A DNA stretch of 64,000 nt from Roseovarius sp. 217 (lineage in GTDB: Bacteria; Pseudomonadota; Alphaproteobacteria; Rhodobacterales; Rhodobacteraceae). Below, piece after piece: positions 17,894-28,430 of this stretch (position 1 is the stretch's first letter; every line of letters begins with the position of its first letter). The position numbers were made by a program, and so were the translations under genes. The stretch lies in NCBI RefSeq assembly GCF_000152845.1, contig NZ_CH902584.1, positions 233,239 to 297,238 of the forward strand. Direction: 5' to 3'. The notes beneath the pieces are model-generated. The model ran no database searches, was not told the origin of the DNA, and was given only the letters and a program-made list of their open reading frames with translations.

Positions 17894-18097
17894 CACACCC
17901 CCCCGACTTGTGCATCTTCGCGCAGGTTACAGACCTCGTCCGCAGGGGCAATGGCTGTGTTTCGATCGCAACCACCAACGTGTCTCTCTTCCTCACCACC
18001 AAGGCGTGATCATCGTTTTGTTGCTTTTTGAACAGGTCTGGCGAAGATGGCGCAGGATCTGGCCCAGAACGGTCACGAGAGAACGGGAACAGCCACA

Positions 18098-19150
18098 ATG
18101 AACATCGCCGTAAATAGAGAGCCTTCAGGCAAATCTTTGGCCTTGATGGGCGCTGTCCTGGTCTGGGTTGCGGTGCTGGTCTACGCGGCGTCCAATTCCG
18201 TGGTCTCGTTGCTGGCCGATATTGGTCGAGAACATCCCGTGATGGGGCGCAACGCCGTTACGCTTTGCAATCTGCTCTTTCTGGGGTCTCTGCTGTCGCT
18301 CATTCCGATGGGCATCATGTTTCACAAAGACTGGACACGCGAGACCCTGCGCAGGCTCACGCGCAAGGATTGGGGGATTCTTTCGCTTTCGGCACTTTTG
18401 TCATCAGCGGTGACACCGGCCCTGTTCTTTATCGCGCTCGATTACACCACCGTTACGAATGTGGTACTGATCGGGCGGATCGAACCGCCGCTGTTTTTGC
18501 TCACAACGTTCCTCCTTCTTGGGGAAAAACTTGATTATTGGGCCTTTGCCGCTGGTCTGATTGCCCTTCTGGGCGCACTTCTCATGCTGGTTCTGAACAG
18601 CGATAGTGCCGCCTTTACATTTGGAAAGGGTGAGATTGCGACGGTGTTTGCGACCCTGTCCTTCATCGCCTCGACCATCGTCAGCCGGGTTGGGCTCAAG
18701 GGCATTCCACTGGGAATCTTCTCAATCTATCGAACCATTCTTGGCACGATCATCTATTATTTCCTCGCGATCTACCTCTATGGAGCCTTGCATTTTCAAG
18801 ACATTTTTTCGGGCATCGTTTGGAAATGGGTCTGGGTATATGCCATCCTCGTCATCGTCGTGGGACAGTTTTCATGGACCCTCGGCCTGAAATATGCGCG
18901 CTCGGGTGATATATCCTTGGCCACGTCGTTCTCTCCCGTCGCAGCGCTCGTTATCGCCATGCTGTTGCTCGGAGAAGACCCTGGCCCCGGCCTGATCCCC
19001 GGCGGTGCGATCATCCTTACAGGGATCGGCATCGGCCAATATGGCCGACTTCGCCGTCAAAAGGCAGAACGCCGCGCGGAAATCGCCGAAAAAATGGCAC
19101 TCGACGACGCTCTCGAACGCGAAGGAAGCATCAATTTCAAGGGCGCATAG
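18098..19150 (+). CDS. EamA/DMT-family transporter
   Basis: A 350-residue integral membrane protein with about ten hydrophobic segments in two repeated EamA halves; the second half contains FSWTLGLKYARSGDISLATSFSPVAALVIAMLLLGEDPGP, of which the ATSFSPVAAL...LLGE portion is the family hallmark. ATG 18098 was chosen over 18047 because the extra 17 residues are polar and precede the first clear membrane helix. These proteins export metabolites or amino acids; no substrate can be assigned. A charged cytoplasmic tail ends the protein. Confidence 0.85.
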   Translation: MNIAVNREPSGKSLALMGAVLVWVAVLVYAASNSVVSLLADIGREHPVMGRNAVTLCNLLFLGSLLSLIPMGIMFHKDWTRETLRRLTRKDWGILSLSALLSSAVTPALFFIALDYTTVTNVVLIGRIEPPLFLLTTFLLLGEKLDYWAFAAGLIALLGALLMLVLNSDSAAFTFGKGEIATVFATLSFIASTIVSRVGLKGIPLGIFSIYRTILGTIIYYFLAIYLYGALHFQDIFSGIVWKWVWVYAILVIVVGQFSWTLGLKYARSGDISLATSFSPVAALVIAMLLLGEDPGPGLIPGGAIILTGIGIGQYGRLRRQKAERRAEIAEKMALDDALEREGSINFKGA

Positions 19151-19202
19151 ACCATCACGGCCAGAGTTTCCTGATGGAAGGTCACCGCAAAACGGGGAAA
19201 AC

Positions 19203-19277
19203 TGGTGCTGCTGGGGAGGATTGAACTCCCGACCTCGTCATTACCAATGACGCGCTCTACCACTGAGCTACAGCAGC
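19203..19277 (-). tRNA. tRNA-Thr (anticodon GGT)
   Basis: A 75-base cloverleaf read on the minus strand. The acceptor stem GCTGCTG/CAGCAGC, D-arm GCTCAGTGGTAGAGC, anticodon stem CGTCA/TGACG with loop TTGGTAA (anticodon GGT), and T-arm GGGAGTTCAATCCTCCC are all present. The 3' CCA is encoded at 19203-19205. No integrated element is seen at its 3' end. Confidence 0.97.
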
Positions 19278-19290
19278 ACGTGTGGCGCGC

Positions 19291-19319
19291 TGATTAGACG
19301 CTTATTGCATATGGCGCAA
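19291..19319 (-). promoter_or_regulatory. possible tRNA-Thr promoter
   Basis: On the minus strand, TTGCGC (19314-19319) and TAATCA (19291-19296) are spaced by 17 bases and end 13 bases before the mature tRNA 5' end. The -35 is fair and the -10 poor, so this is a weak call supported mainly by position. Confidence 0.25.
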
Positions 19320-19363
19320 GGGGTAACTGGACGGTTTTTCTCACCTCCTGTAAGAGAGAGGCC

Positions 19364-19531
19364 ATGAATAAAAAACTAACGCCGGATACGAGCGCGAAAC
19401 AAGGTCAGAGCCGAGACGACAGGCTTAAATCGGCATTGAAGGCCAATCTCGCGCGGCGTAAGGCGCAGATGCGCGCACGGGCCGACGAGACGCCGGACCC
19501 GAAGGCAACCGACGACAAGGATGAAGGGTAG
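19364..19531 (+). CDS. 55-residue basic/acidic small protein upstream of murA
   Basis: A short gene, ATG at 19364 to TAG at 19529-19531, encoding 55 residues. It begins [14 protein letters not shown], has a basic helical middle ([19 protein letters not shown]) and an acidic tail ([11 protein letters not shown]). It ends 5 bases before the murA ATG, so the two are probably cotranscribed. It has no Cys, Trp or membrane segment. The helix resembles small nucleic-acid- or ribosome-associated proteins, but I do not know a function. Conservation next to murA in related genomes would confirm it. Confidence 0.6.
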   Translation: MNKKLTPDTSAKQGQSRDDRLKSALKANLARRKAQMRARADETPDPKATDDKDEG

Positions 19532-19536
19532 AGCAG

Positions 19537-20805
19537 ATGGATTCGATTATCGTCACCGGCAACGGGCCATTGAGTGGGCAAATCCCCATTGCAGGGGCCA
19601 AGAATGCCTGCCTCACGCTGATGCCCGCCACGTTGCTCAGCGAAGAACCCCTGACCCTGACGAACGCGCCGCGCCTGTCAGATATCAAGACGATGACCAC
19701 GCTCTTGCAATCCTTGGGGGCAGAAGTGGCGCAGATGCAGGGTGGTCAAGTTCTAGCACTGTCTTCACATGCCCTGGACAATCATGTGGCCGATTATGAC
19801 ATCGTCCGCAAAATGCGTGCCTCGATTTTGGTTCTTGGGCCAATGCTGGCGCGCGATGGACATGCTGTCGTGTCTTTGCCCGGTGGTTGCGCCATCGGGG
19901 CGCGGCCCGTAGACCTGCACCTGCGCGCACTCGAAGCGATGGGCGCAGAGTTGGACCTGCGCGATGGCTATGTGCATGCCCGCGCGCCCGGTGGCCTCAA
20001 GGGTGGCATTTTTGAGTTTCCCATCGTCTCGGTCGGTGCCACGGAGAACGCGCTGATGGCGGCGACACTGGCCAAGGGCACGACGGTGCTCAAGAACGCG
20101 GCGCGCGAGCCGGAAATTGTCGATCTTGCGCAATGTCTGCGCCGCATGGGCGCGCAGATCGAAGGCGAGGGCACCAGCACGATCACCATTCAGGGCGTGG
20201 ACCGTCTGGGTGGTGCGACACATCCCGTGGTGGTCGACCGGATCGAGCTCGGCACCTATATGCTTGCCCCTGCAATCTGCGGCGGCGAGGTGGAATGCCT
20301 TGGCGGGCGGCGCGACCTTGTGGGTGCTTTCTGTGACAAGCTCGAAGAGGCGGGCGTCAGCGTGACCGAGACCGAGAAGGGTCTCAAGGTGAGCCGCAAG
20401 AACGGACTGGTGCGCTCTGTCGATGTGGTGACAGAGCCCTTCCCCGGATTTCCCACCGACCTGCAAGCGCAGATCATGGCGTTGATGTGTACCGCCGAAG
20501 GCACCTCGGTTCTGGAGGAACGCATTTTCGAGAACCGCTTCATGCATGCGCCAGAACTGATGCGGATGGGGGCCAAGATTGAGGTCCATGGTGGCACCGC
20601 CACGGTGACCGGGGTTGATCACCTCAAGGGTGCACCGGTCATGGCCACCGATCTGCGGGCCTCTGTGTCGCTCATCCTTGCGGGTCTGGCCGCAGCGGGC
20701 GAAACCATCGTCAACCGGGTCTATCACCTTGATCGCGGCTATGAGCGGGTCGAGGAAAAGCTGGGCAACGTCGGTGCGAAAATCGAGAGGATCAGTGGTC
20801 AATGA
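19537..20805 (+). CDS. murA: UDP-N-acetylglucosamine 1-carboxyvinyltransferase
   Basis: A 422-residue EPSP-synthase-fold enzyme that transfers enolpyruvate from PEP to UDP-GlcNAc, the first committed step of peptidoglycan synthesis, in the cytoplasm. The catalytic Cys is C118 in [16 protein letters not shown], the residue that fosfomycin alkylates. Other hallmarks are [17 protein letters not shown] at the N-terminus and [15 protein letters not shown]. Length matches the family. It follows the 55-residue gene by 5 bases and overlaps the DUF2948 gene (ATGA). Confidence 0.97.
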   Translation: MDSIIVTGNGPLSGQIPIAGAKNACLTLMPATLLSEEPLTLTNAPRLSDIKTMTTLLQSLGAEVAQMQGGQVLALSSHALDNHVADYDIVRKMRASILVLGPMLARDGHAVVSLPGGCAIGARPVDLHLRALEAMGAELDLRDGYVHARAPGGLKGGIFEFPIVSVGATENALMAATLAKGTTVLKNAAREPEIVDLAQCLRRMGAQIEGEGTSTITIQGVDRLGGATHPVVVDRIELGTYMLAPAICGGEVECLGGRRDLVGAFCDKLEEAGVSVTETEKGLKVSRKNGLVRSVDVVTEPFPGFPTDLQAQIMALMCTAEGTSVLEERIFENRFMHAPELMRMGAKIEVHGGTATVTGVDHLKGAPVMATDLRASVSLILAGLAAAGETIVNRVYHLDRGYERVEEKLGNVGAKIERISGQ

Positions 20806-21272
20806 CCCAAGACGCCAAATTCGAGGATGGACGCGAAGCGCCGCTCAATCTTGGGGCGATGGACGCCGATGATCTCAGGGTGATTTCGAGCCTCGCACAG
20901 GATGCGGTCTTTCCAATCACCGAAATGACATGGCAGGCGGGGCAGCGTCGCTTGGGCCTGCTGCTCAACCGCTTTCGGTGGGAGGATCAGGGTCAGCCAC
21001 GGCATGGGCCGGAACGGGTACGATCGCTCTTGGTGGTGGACAATGTTTTGCGTGTGGCCAGCCAAGGCATCGACCGGAGAGACAAGGATATGATCCTGTC
21101 GCTGCTCGCGATCACCTTCGAGCCGGGAGCAGAGGGCGCGGGCCATGTGCTCGTGACACTGGCAGGCGATGGCGCGCTGCGGCTGGAGGTCGAGGCCCTG
21201 GAGGTCACACTCAAGGATGTGACACGGCCCTACCGCGCACCTTCGGGCAAGGTGCCCCATCACGAGGGCTGA
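20802..21272 (+). CDS. DUF2948 family protein
   Basis: A 156-residue soluble protein matching the DUF2948 pattern that I recall beside murA and hisD in Rhodobacteraceae ([22 protein letters not shown] near the start, then [14 protein letters not shown] and a closing [17 protein letters not shown]). The ATG overlaps the murA stop. Function is unknown. It has no signal peptide or membrane segment, so it is probably cytoplasmic. Confidence 0.85.
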   Translation: MTQDAKFEDGREAPLNLGAMDADDLRVISSLAQDAVFPITEMTWQAGQRRLGLLLNRFRWEDQGQPRHGPERVRSLLVVDNVLRVASQGIDRRDKDMILSLLAITFEPGAEGAGHVLVTLAGDGALRLEVEALEVTLKDVTRPYRAPSGKVPHHEG

Positions 21273-21296
21273 TCCGCACCGCCAGCCGCCGAGTAT

Positions 21297-21305
21297 GAGT
21301 ATTTG
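21297..21305 (+). repeat. GAGTATTTG intergenic motif, copy 1
   Basis: GAGTATTTG followed by CCCCAAGAAAAATG lies in the 103-base gap before hisD. A similar motif occurs in the pyrB upstream gap at 36679-36687 on the other strand. I recall GAGTATTTGnnnAAnnnTGAA-like words between genes in many Rhodobacteraceae genomes; the function is unknown. Confidence 0.35.
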
Positions 21306-21375
21306 CCCCAAGAAAAATGCGGGGACTTGAGACAGGGGTCCCACCCCGCTATGTCCCCCGGCGAAAGGAACCGCC

Positions 21376-22677
21376 ATGCCGATCACGCTTGACGCCACCG
21401 CGCCCGATTTCGAGACCTGCTTTACAGACTTGCTGAGCGCCAAACGCGAGGACAGCCCCGATGTGGACGATATCGTCGCGGGCATCATCGCCGATGTGCG
21501 CGCCCGTGGGGACGCAGCGGTGATCGCCTTGACCGAGCGGTTCGACCGCCTGACGCTGACGCCGGAAACGCTGCGGTTTTCACCTCAAGAAATTGCGGCG
21601 CTGATCGGTCAAGTGCCGCAGGCAGAGCGTGACGCGTTGGACCTGGCCGCCAGCCGCATCCGCGCCTATCACGCGCGGCAGATGCCCGAGGATGCAAGCT
21701 GGACCGAAGAGAGCGGCGCAAGGCTGGGTTGGCGCTGGACTCCCGTTTCTGCGGCGGGTCTCTATGTGCCGGGCGGCTTGGCCTCTTACCCCTCATCCGT
21801 GCTGATGAATGCCATTCCCGCCAAGGTGGCTGGGGTCGAGCGGTTGGCCATCGTGGTGCCGACCCCCGATGGTAAGGCGAACCCGCTGGTTCTCTTGGCC
21901 GCGCAAATCGCGGGCGTGGATGAAATCTATCGCATCGGTGGCGCGCAGGCGATTGCCGCCCTTGCCTATGGCACCGAAACGATTGCCCCGGTGGACAAGA
22001 TCACCGGCCCCGGCAACGCCTTTGTCGCCGCCGCCAAGCGGCGGGTGTTCGGCAAAGTCGGCATCGACATGATCGCCGGCCCCTCGGAAATCCTCGTGAT
22101 TGCCGACCGGGGGCAAAACCCCGACTGGATCGCGCTCGACATGCTGAGCCAGGCAGAACATGACGAGAGCGCGCAGGCCATTCTGATCACCGACGATGCC
22201 GATTTGGCCGACGCGGTCAGCGCCGCCATCGACCGCCACCTTGAAACGCTCGAGCGCCGCGCCATTGCGGGGGCCAGCTGGCGCGACTATGGCGCGATTA
22301 TTCTTGTCCCCGACATGGCCACAGCAGCAACGCTCTCGAACCGTATCGCGCCTGAACATCTGGAGCTTTGCGTCGCTGATCCTGACACCCTTTCCGAACA
22401 GATCACCCATGCCGGGGCGATCTTTCTGGGGGCTTGGACCCCGGAGGCGATTGGCGATTATGTGGGTGGGCCCAATCACGTCCTGCCCACGGCGCGCTCT
22501 GCCCGGTTCTCGTCCGGGCTGTCGGTGATGGATTTCCTCAAGCGCACGACACTGGCCAAGATGACGCCCGAAGCGCTGCGCGCTATCGGCCCCGCGGCCG
22601 AAACGCTGGCCATCTCCGAGAGCCTTGAAGCACATGGCCTTTCCGTGCGCGCGAGACTTGACCATCTGAACACTTAA
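21376..22677 (+). CDS. hisD: histidinol dehydrogenase
   Basis: A 433-residue enzyme for the last two steps of histidine synthesis, L-histidinol to L-histidine with two NAD+. Signatures include the central GGAQAIAALAYGTETI, the zinc/NAD region GPGNAFVAAAKRRVFG, AGPSEILVIAD, DMLSQAEHDESAQAILIT and the closing VGGPNHVLPT. Catalytic Glu/His residues of the family lie in the APEHLEL segment. A GAAAGGA box precedes the ATG. It is not in a his operon here; it sits between murA-DUF2948 and mreB, an order that I recall from relatives. Confidence 0.96.
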   Translation: MPITLDATAPDFETCFTDLLSAKREDSPDVDDIVAGIIADVRARGDAAVIALTERFDRLTLTPETLRFSPQEIAALIGQVPQAERDALDLAASRIRAYHARQMPEDASWTEESGARLGWRWTPVSAAGLYVPGGLASYPSSVLMNAIPAKVAGVERLAIVVPTPDGKANPLVLLAAQIAGVDEIYRIGGAQAIAALAYGTETIAPVDKITGPGNAFVAAAKRRVFGKVGIDMIAGPSEILVIADRGQNPDWIALDMLSQAEHDESAQAILITDDADLADAVSAAIDRHLETLERRAIAGASWRDYGAIILVPDMATAATLSNRIAPEHLELCVADPDTLSEQITHAGAIFLGAWTPEAIGDYVGGPNHVLPTARSARFSSGLSVMDFLKRTTLAKMTPEALRAIGPAAETLAISESLEAHGLSVRARLDHLNT

Positions 22678-23856
<1,179 letters not shown>

Positions 23857-23887
23857 ACCACCCACCTTTGTGTAGAAGGGGGATTCC

Positions 23888-24817
23888 GTGGCTAGGGACC
23901 GGGGACAAGGCGAAGATTACAGCGGTCCACTGAAGCGCCTGCTTCTGGGGGTTCTGCTGTTGTGCCTGCTTGGTATTTTTCTGATCTGGCGGATCGACAG
24001 CCCGCGCGTCGAGAGGTTCCGCGCGCAGGTCGTAGACCGGGTCGTCCCGTCGTTCGACTGGGCGATGGCGCCGGTCACGGGGGCGGTCAACATTCTGCGC
24101 GATTTCCAGAGCTATCAGCGGATGTACCAACAAAATCAGGATCTGCGCCGCGAATTGCAACAGATGAAGGCGTGGAAAGAGGCGGCCCTGCAACTCGAAC
24201 AGGAAAACGCCCGCCTGCTCGATCTCAACAATGTGCAGCTCGATCCGCGTCTGACCTATGTCACCGGCGTGGTGATGGCGGACAGCGGCTCGCCCTTTCG
24301 GCAATCCGTGCTGATCAACGTAGGCGCACGCGATGGCATCATGGATGGCTGGGCGTCGATGGACGGTCTGGGGCTGGTTGGGCGAATCTCCGGCGTTGGA
24401 CGCAACACCGCGCGGGTGATCCTGCTCACCGACACCTCGAGCCGTATCCCGGTCACGATCCAGCCGTCGGGACAGCGCGCGCTGATCATCGGCGATAACT
24501 CCATCGCGCCGGTGGTCGATTTCGTCGAAGCCCCGGATCAAGTGCGCCCGGGCGACCGCGTTTTGACCTCGGGCGATGGCGGAGTGTTTCCCGCTGGTCT
24601 TTTGGTCGGTCAACTGGCCGAAGATCCGGGCGGTCGTATGCGCGTCCGCATATCTGCCGACTACGAGCGACTAGAGTTCCTGCGCGTTCTGCGCAGCTAT
24701 GAGAAAGAGCGGTTGACCGACCCCGGACAAGTGATCGCCCCCTTGATCCTACCCGGCACGGAGGGCCCTGCCATCCCGACCGATCCGGCAGAGGCTGCGG
24801 AGGCTGGCAATGGCTGA
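23888..24817 (+). CDS. mreC: rod-shape protein MreC
   Basis: A 309-residue bitopic protein. One membrane helix lies at about residues 20-40 (LLLGVLLLCLLGIFLIW), a coiled coil at about 80-120 (QNQDLRRELQQMKAWKEAAL), then the periplasmic beta-barrel domain (SGSPFRQSVLINVGARDGI, GLVGRISGVG). It links MreB to PBP2 and RodA. The GTG start at 23888 has a strong GGGGGA box 5 bases upstream. Its 3' end overlaps mreD by 8 bases. Confidence 0.94.
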   Translation: MARDRGQGEDYSGPLKRLLLGVLLLCLLGIFLIWRIDSPRVERFRAQVVDRVVPSFDWAMAPVTGAVNILRDFQSYQRMYQQNQDLRRELQQMKAWKEAALQLEQENARLLDLNNVQLDPRLTYVTGVVMADSGSPFRQSVLINVGARDGIMDGWASMDGLGLVGRISGVGRNTARVILLTDTSSRIPVTIQPSGQRALIIGDNSIAPVVDFVEAPDQVRPGDRVLTSGDGGVFPAGLLVGQLAEDPGGRMRVRISADYERLEFLRVLRSYEKERLTDPGQVIAPLILPGTEGPAIPTDPAEAAEAGNG

Positions 24818-25349
24818 TGCACTCGTGCCACGGTCTTGGGTCATGCGGGCGCTCTATCTCGTGCTTTGTATCACTCTGCTCTTTCTGCACCTCCTGCCGT
24901 TGGAGCATATGCCGCCGAAATGGGCCGGGCCGGATTTCGTGATGGCGCTGACCTTTGCCTGGGCGGTGCGTCGACCGGACTATGTTCCGGTGCTTCTGGT
25001 GGCCGTGGTGACACTCGGGTTGGATCTGATGTTGCAGCGACCGCCGGGACTCTGGGCCGCGCTGATGGTCATTGGTACACAGACCCTGCGCAATCGGGCG
25101 CCCTCGTTGCGCGATCTAACCTTTGCGGCGGAATGGGCTTCAGTCGCCAGCACCATGGTTCTGATCACCGTTGCCAACCGGGTTATTTTGGCGCTTCTCA
25201 TGGTGGATCAGGCCCCTTTGGGTCTCAGCCTGATGCAACTCCTGTCAACATTGGTCGCATACCCGGCCATGGCTATCCTGTCACATGTCTTGTTGGGTGT
25301 GCGCAAGCGCGCGCCCGGCGATCTTGATACGGCGGGGCCGCGCCTATGA
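24810..25349 (+). CDS. mreD: rod-shape protein MreD
   Basis: A 179-residue integral membrane protein with about five hydrophobic segments (for example VMRALYLVLCITLLFLHLL at residues 11-29). Sequence is poorly conserved in the family, and the call rests on size, topology and position between mreC and mrdA. It overlaps both neighbours (8 bases with mreC, ATGA with mrdA). It is part of the elongasome membrane complex. Confidence 0.9.
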   Translation: MADALVPRSWVMRALYLVLCITLLFLHLLPLEHMPPKWAGPDFVMALTFAWAVRRPDYVPVLLVAVVTLGLDLMLQRPPGLWAALMVIGTQTLRNRAPSLRDLTFAAEWASVASTMVLITVANRVILALLMVDQAPLGLSLMQLLSTLVAYPAMAILSHVLLGVRKRAPGDLDTAGPRL

Positions 25350-27289
25350 GACGCCCGCCCCGCGACACCGCAGAGAGCCAGCGACGGATCACCCGGCGCG
25401 GTCTGGTCGTGGGTGGGCTGCAATTGGGCGTGATGGGCGCGCTCGCGCTGCGCATGCGCTATATGCAGCTTGAACAGGCCGATCAGTTCCGCCTTTTGGC
25501 CGATGAAAACCGTATCAACGTTCAGCTCATTCCCCCAACGCGCGGTCGCATTTTTGACCGCGAAGGACGGGTCATTGCCGAAAACGTGCCCAGCTACCGG
25601 ATCACCATGATCCGAGAACAGGCCCGCGACGTGGACGAAATCATAGCCCGACTTGCCCGACTGGTCGAACTGGATCCGGGCGAGTTGGAAAAGGCCCGGC
25701 GTGAATTGACGGAACTGCGCGGCGATACCCCCGTGACGGTCGCTGACCGCGTCACTTGGGAGGAGATCAGCCGCGTCGCGGTCAACGCGCCCGCTCTGCC
25801 GGGGGTGCATCCCGAAGTCGGTCTTTCGCGCCGCTATCCGCTGCGGGGCGATCATGCGCATGTGGTCGGGTATGTCGGCCCGGTCAGCGACCGTGATCTC
25901 GAACGGATTGACGCGCCGGAACAACTCTTGCGGCTGCCCCGCTTTCAGATTGGCAAGATCGGCCTCGAGGCGCAGCACGAGAACCTGTTGCGCGGCTCTG
26001 CTGGGACACGACGTGTCGAGGTCAACGCCGCAGGGCGCGTGATGCGCGAACTTGACCGTCAGGAGGGGCAGCCGGGGGCAGACATCCAACTGACACTGAA
26101 CAACACATTGCAATCCTACGCCAACGCGCGCCTTGATGGAGAGAGCGCGGCGGTGGTGATGCTGGATTGCGAAACCGGTGACATCTTGGCTTGTGCCTCT
26201 TCCCCCAGTTACGATCCCAACCTCTTTGTGCGCGGCATCTCTGTGGCGGACTATCGCGCCCTGCTCGATGATCCTTACCGCCCGCTGCCCAACAAGGCGG
26301 TGCAGGGCATTTATCCTCCGGGGTCCACCTTCAAGATGGTGACGGCGCTTGCCGCGCTCGAGGCGGGGGATATGTCGCTTCAGGACACGGTCTATTGCCC
26401 CGGCCATCTGGAAATCAGTGGCCGCCGCTTTCACTGCTGGAAACGCGGCGGGCATGGCAACATGGATCTCCACCTGTCCCTCCGCGAAAGTTGCGACGTC
26501 TATTATTACGAACTCGCCTTGCGGACAGGGATCGAGAACATCAGCGCCATGGCCGAACGTCTGGGTCTTGGGGTGCAGTTTGACCTGCCAATGACCAGTG
26601 TAGCCAAGGGGTTGGCCCCGACGCGCGAATGGAAAGTGGCCAATCGTGGCGAGCCTTGGGTCGTGGGGGATAGCGCCAATGCCTCGATCGGGCAGGGTTT
26701 CGTGCTGGCCTCGCCACTGCAACTCGCGGTGATGACAGCACGTCTGGCCACCAGCCGGAGCGTGACGCCCCGTCTGGTCAAATCCATCGACGGGGTCGAA
26801 CAGCCTTCTGGCCACGGTGAACCGATGGGCCTTAATGAAAACCTGCTGCGCGAGGTGCGCCGCGCGATGTTTGCCGTCACCAACAGCAATCGCGGCACCG
26901 CCTATCGCAGTCGCATTGTCGAAGATGCTTTTCGCATGGCAGGTAAGACCGGCACCAGTCAGGTGCGCAACATCTCGACCGGCGAACGCGCAACCGGCGT
27001 GCTCAGCAATAGTGCCCTGCCCCGCGAACAGCGCGATCACGCGCTCTTTGTCAGCTTTGCGCCCTTTGACGCCCCAAAATATGCCGTGGCGGTGGTGGTT
27101 GAACATGGCGGCGGGGGATCAACCGTCGCGGCGCCGATTGCCCGCGATGTCATCCTTCAGGCCCTATACGGCGAAGACCCGCCGCTCACCGCCTATCCCG
27201 AGGCCGACCGTCCCAATATCAAGGCCCTTCAGGAAAAGCTGCGCAATACCCGCCCGAGCCCCGATGCCGAAGACAGGGACCGCGCATGA
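25346..27289 (+). CDS. mrdA: penicillin-binding protein 2 (transpeptidase)
   Basis: A 647-residue class B PBP that cross-links lateral peptidoglycan with RodA. It has a membrane anchor near residues 20-40, a pedestal domain with TRGRIFDREGRVIAEN at about 65-80, and a transpeptidase domain with nucleophile S327 in the PPGSTFKM motif (SxxK), S382-C-D384 (SxN-type motif) and K534-T-G (AGKTGTSQV). Length is usual. The start overlaps mreD and the stop overlaps rodA (ATGA each), so all are translationally linked. Confidence 0.96.
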   Translation: MRRPPRDTAESQRRITRRGLVVGGLQLGVMGALALRMRYMQLEQADQFRLLADENRINVQLIPPTRGRIFDREGRVIAENVPSYRITMIREQARDVDEIIARLARLVELDPGELEKARRELTELRGDTPVTVADRVTWEEISRVAVNAPALPGVHPEVGLSRRYPLRGDHAHVVGYVGPVSDRDLERIDAPEQLLRLPRFQIGKIGLEAQHENLLRGSAGTRRVEVNAAGRVMRELDRQEGQPGADIQLTLNNTLQSYANARLDGESAAVVMLDCETGDILACASSPSYDPNLFVRGISVADYRALLDDPYRPLPNKAVQGIYPPGSTFKMVTALAALEAGDMSLQDTVYCPGHLEISGRRFHCWKRGGHGNMDLHLSLRESCDVYYYELALRTGIENISAMAERLGLGVQFDLPMTSVAKGLAPTREWKVANRGEPWVVGDSANASIGQGFVLASPLQLAVMTARLATSRSVTPRLVKSIDGVEQPSGHGEPMGLNENLLREVRRAMFAVTNSNRGTAYRSRIVEDAFRMAGKTGTSQVRNISTGERATGVLSNSALPREQRDHALFVSFAPFDAPKYAVAVVVEHGGGGSTVAAPIARDVILQALYGEDPPLTAYPEADRPNIKALQEKLRNTRPSPDAEDRDRA

Positions 27290-28425
27290 GTTATCTCGAA
27301 CACTCCATCAAGACCGCCCCGTCGGGCGCGCGCAAGATCCTCTATCTCAACTGGCCGCTTATCCTCTTGCTTTGCGCGGTCGCGGGGATCGGCTTTCTCA
27401 TGCTTTACTCGGTTGCGGGGGGGAATTTGTCAGTCTGGGCCGAACCTCAGATGAAGCGATTTGCGCTCGGCCTCGCTGTGATGCTCGTCGTCGCCATGGT
27501 GCCAATCTGGTTCTGGCGCAATATGTCGCTTCTGGCCTATCTGATTTCAGTCGCCCTTCTGATCGCCGTCGCTCTGGTTGGGGTCGAGGGCAAGGGTGCG
27601 CAGCGGTGGATCGAACTTGGGTTCATGCGGCTGCAACCCTCGGAACTGGTCAAGATCACGCTCGTGATGCTATTGGCCGCCTATTACGATTGGCTGCCGA
27701 TGTCGCGGGTGTCGCGGCCTGTATGGGTGCTCATTCCGGTGAGCTTGATCCTTACTCCAGTGGCCCTTGTGCTGCGCCAGCCCGATCTCGGCACGTCGAT
27801 CCTGCTCTTGGCGGCGGGGGGGGTCATGATGTTTGTCGCAGGTGTGCATTGGGCCTATTTCGCAACCGTGATCCTTGCTGTGGTGGCTTTGATCTTTGCT
27901 GTGTTCGAAAGTCGCGGCACCGACTGGCAACTGCTTGAAAACTATCAGTATCGCCGGATCGACACCTTTCTCAATCCCGATAATGATCCGCTTGGCGCAG
28001 GCTATCACATCACCCAATCCAAGATCGCGCTCGGCTCTGGCGGTTGGACGGGCCGGGGCTTTATGCAGGGCACGCAATCGCGGCTCAACTTCCTGCCTGA
28101 GAAACATACAGACTTTATCTTTGTGACGCTGGCCGAGGAATTCGGCTTTATCGGCGGCGTTTCCATTCTGGGGCTTTATACGCTCATCCTGGTGTTCTGC
28201 GTCTCTGCGGCGTTCGGCAACAAGGACCGCTATTCGTCATTGCTCATTCTGGGGGTGGCGATGACATTCTTCCTGTTCTTCGCCGTTAATATGGCGATGG
28301 TCATGGGCCTGATGCCCGTGGTCGGCGTGCCGCTGCCGCTGGTCAGCTATGGCGGATCGGCGATGCTCGTGCTCATGGTAGGCTTTGGCCTTGTCCAGAG
28401 CGCCCATATCCACAAACCAAGGTAG
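27286..28425 (+). CDS. rodA: peptidoglycan glycosyltransferase RodA
   Basis: A 379-residue SEDS-family polytopic protein with about ten membrane segments that polymerises lipid II in the elongasome. Conserved segments are GAQRWIELGFMRLQPSELVKI, LRQPDLGTSILLL and the large periplasmic loop GGWTGRGFMQGTQSRLNFLPEKHTDFIF, of which the NFLPEKHTDFIF portion is diagnostic. The C-terminal motif is GLMPVVGVPLPLVSYGGSA. It is the final gene of the mre operon; the next gene follows 5 bases later. Confidence 0.96.
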   Translation: MSYLEHSIKTAPSGARKILYLNWPLILLLCAVAGIGFLMLYSVAGGNLSVWAEPQMKRFALGLAVMLVVAMVPIWFWRNMSLLAYLISVALLIAVALVGVEGKGAQRWIELGFMRLQPSELVKITLVMLLAAYYDWLPMSRVSRPVWVLIPVSLILTPVALVLRQPDLGTSILLLAAGGVMMFVAGVHWAYFATVILAVVALIFAVFESRGTDWQLLENYQYRRIDTFLNPDNDPLGAGYHITQSKIALGSGGWTGRGFMQGTQSRLNFLPEKHTDFIFVTLAEEFGFIGGVSILGLYTLILVFCVSAAFGNKDRYSSLLILGVAMTFFLFFAVNMAMVMGLMPVVGVPLPLVSYGGSAMLVLMVGFGLVQSAHIHKPR

Positions 28426-28430
28426 GACTA

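Noticed and set aside
25208..27106. Minus-strand frame of 632 residues opposite mrdA
   Set aside because: Antisense to PBP2 with its catalytic motifs intact; no family features in the shadow frame.
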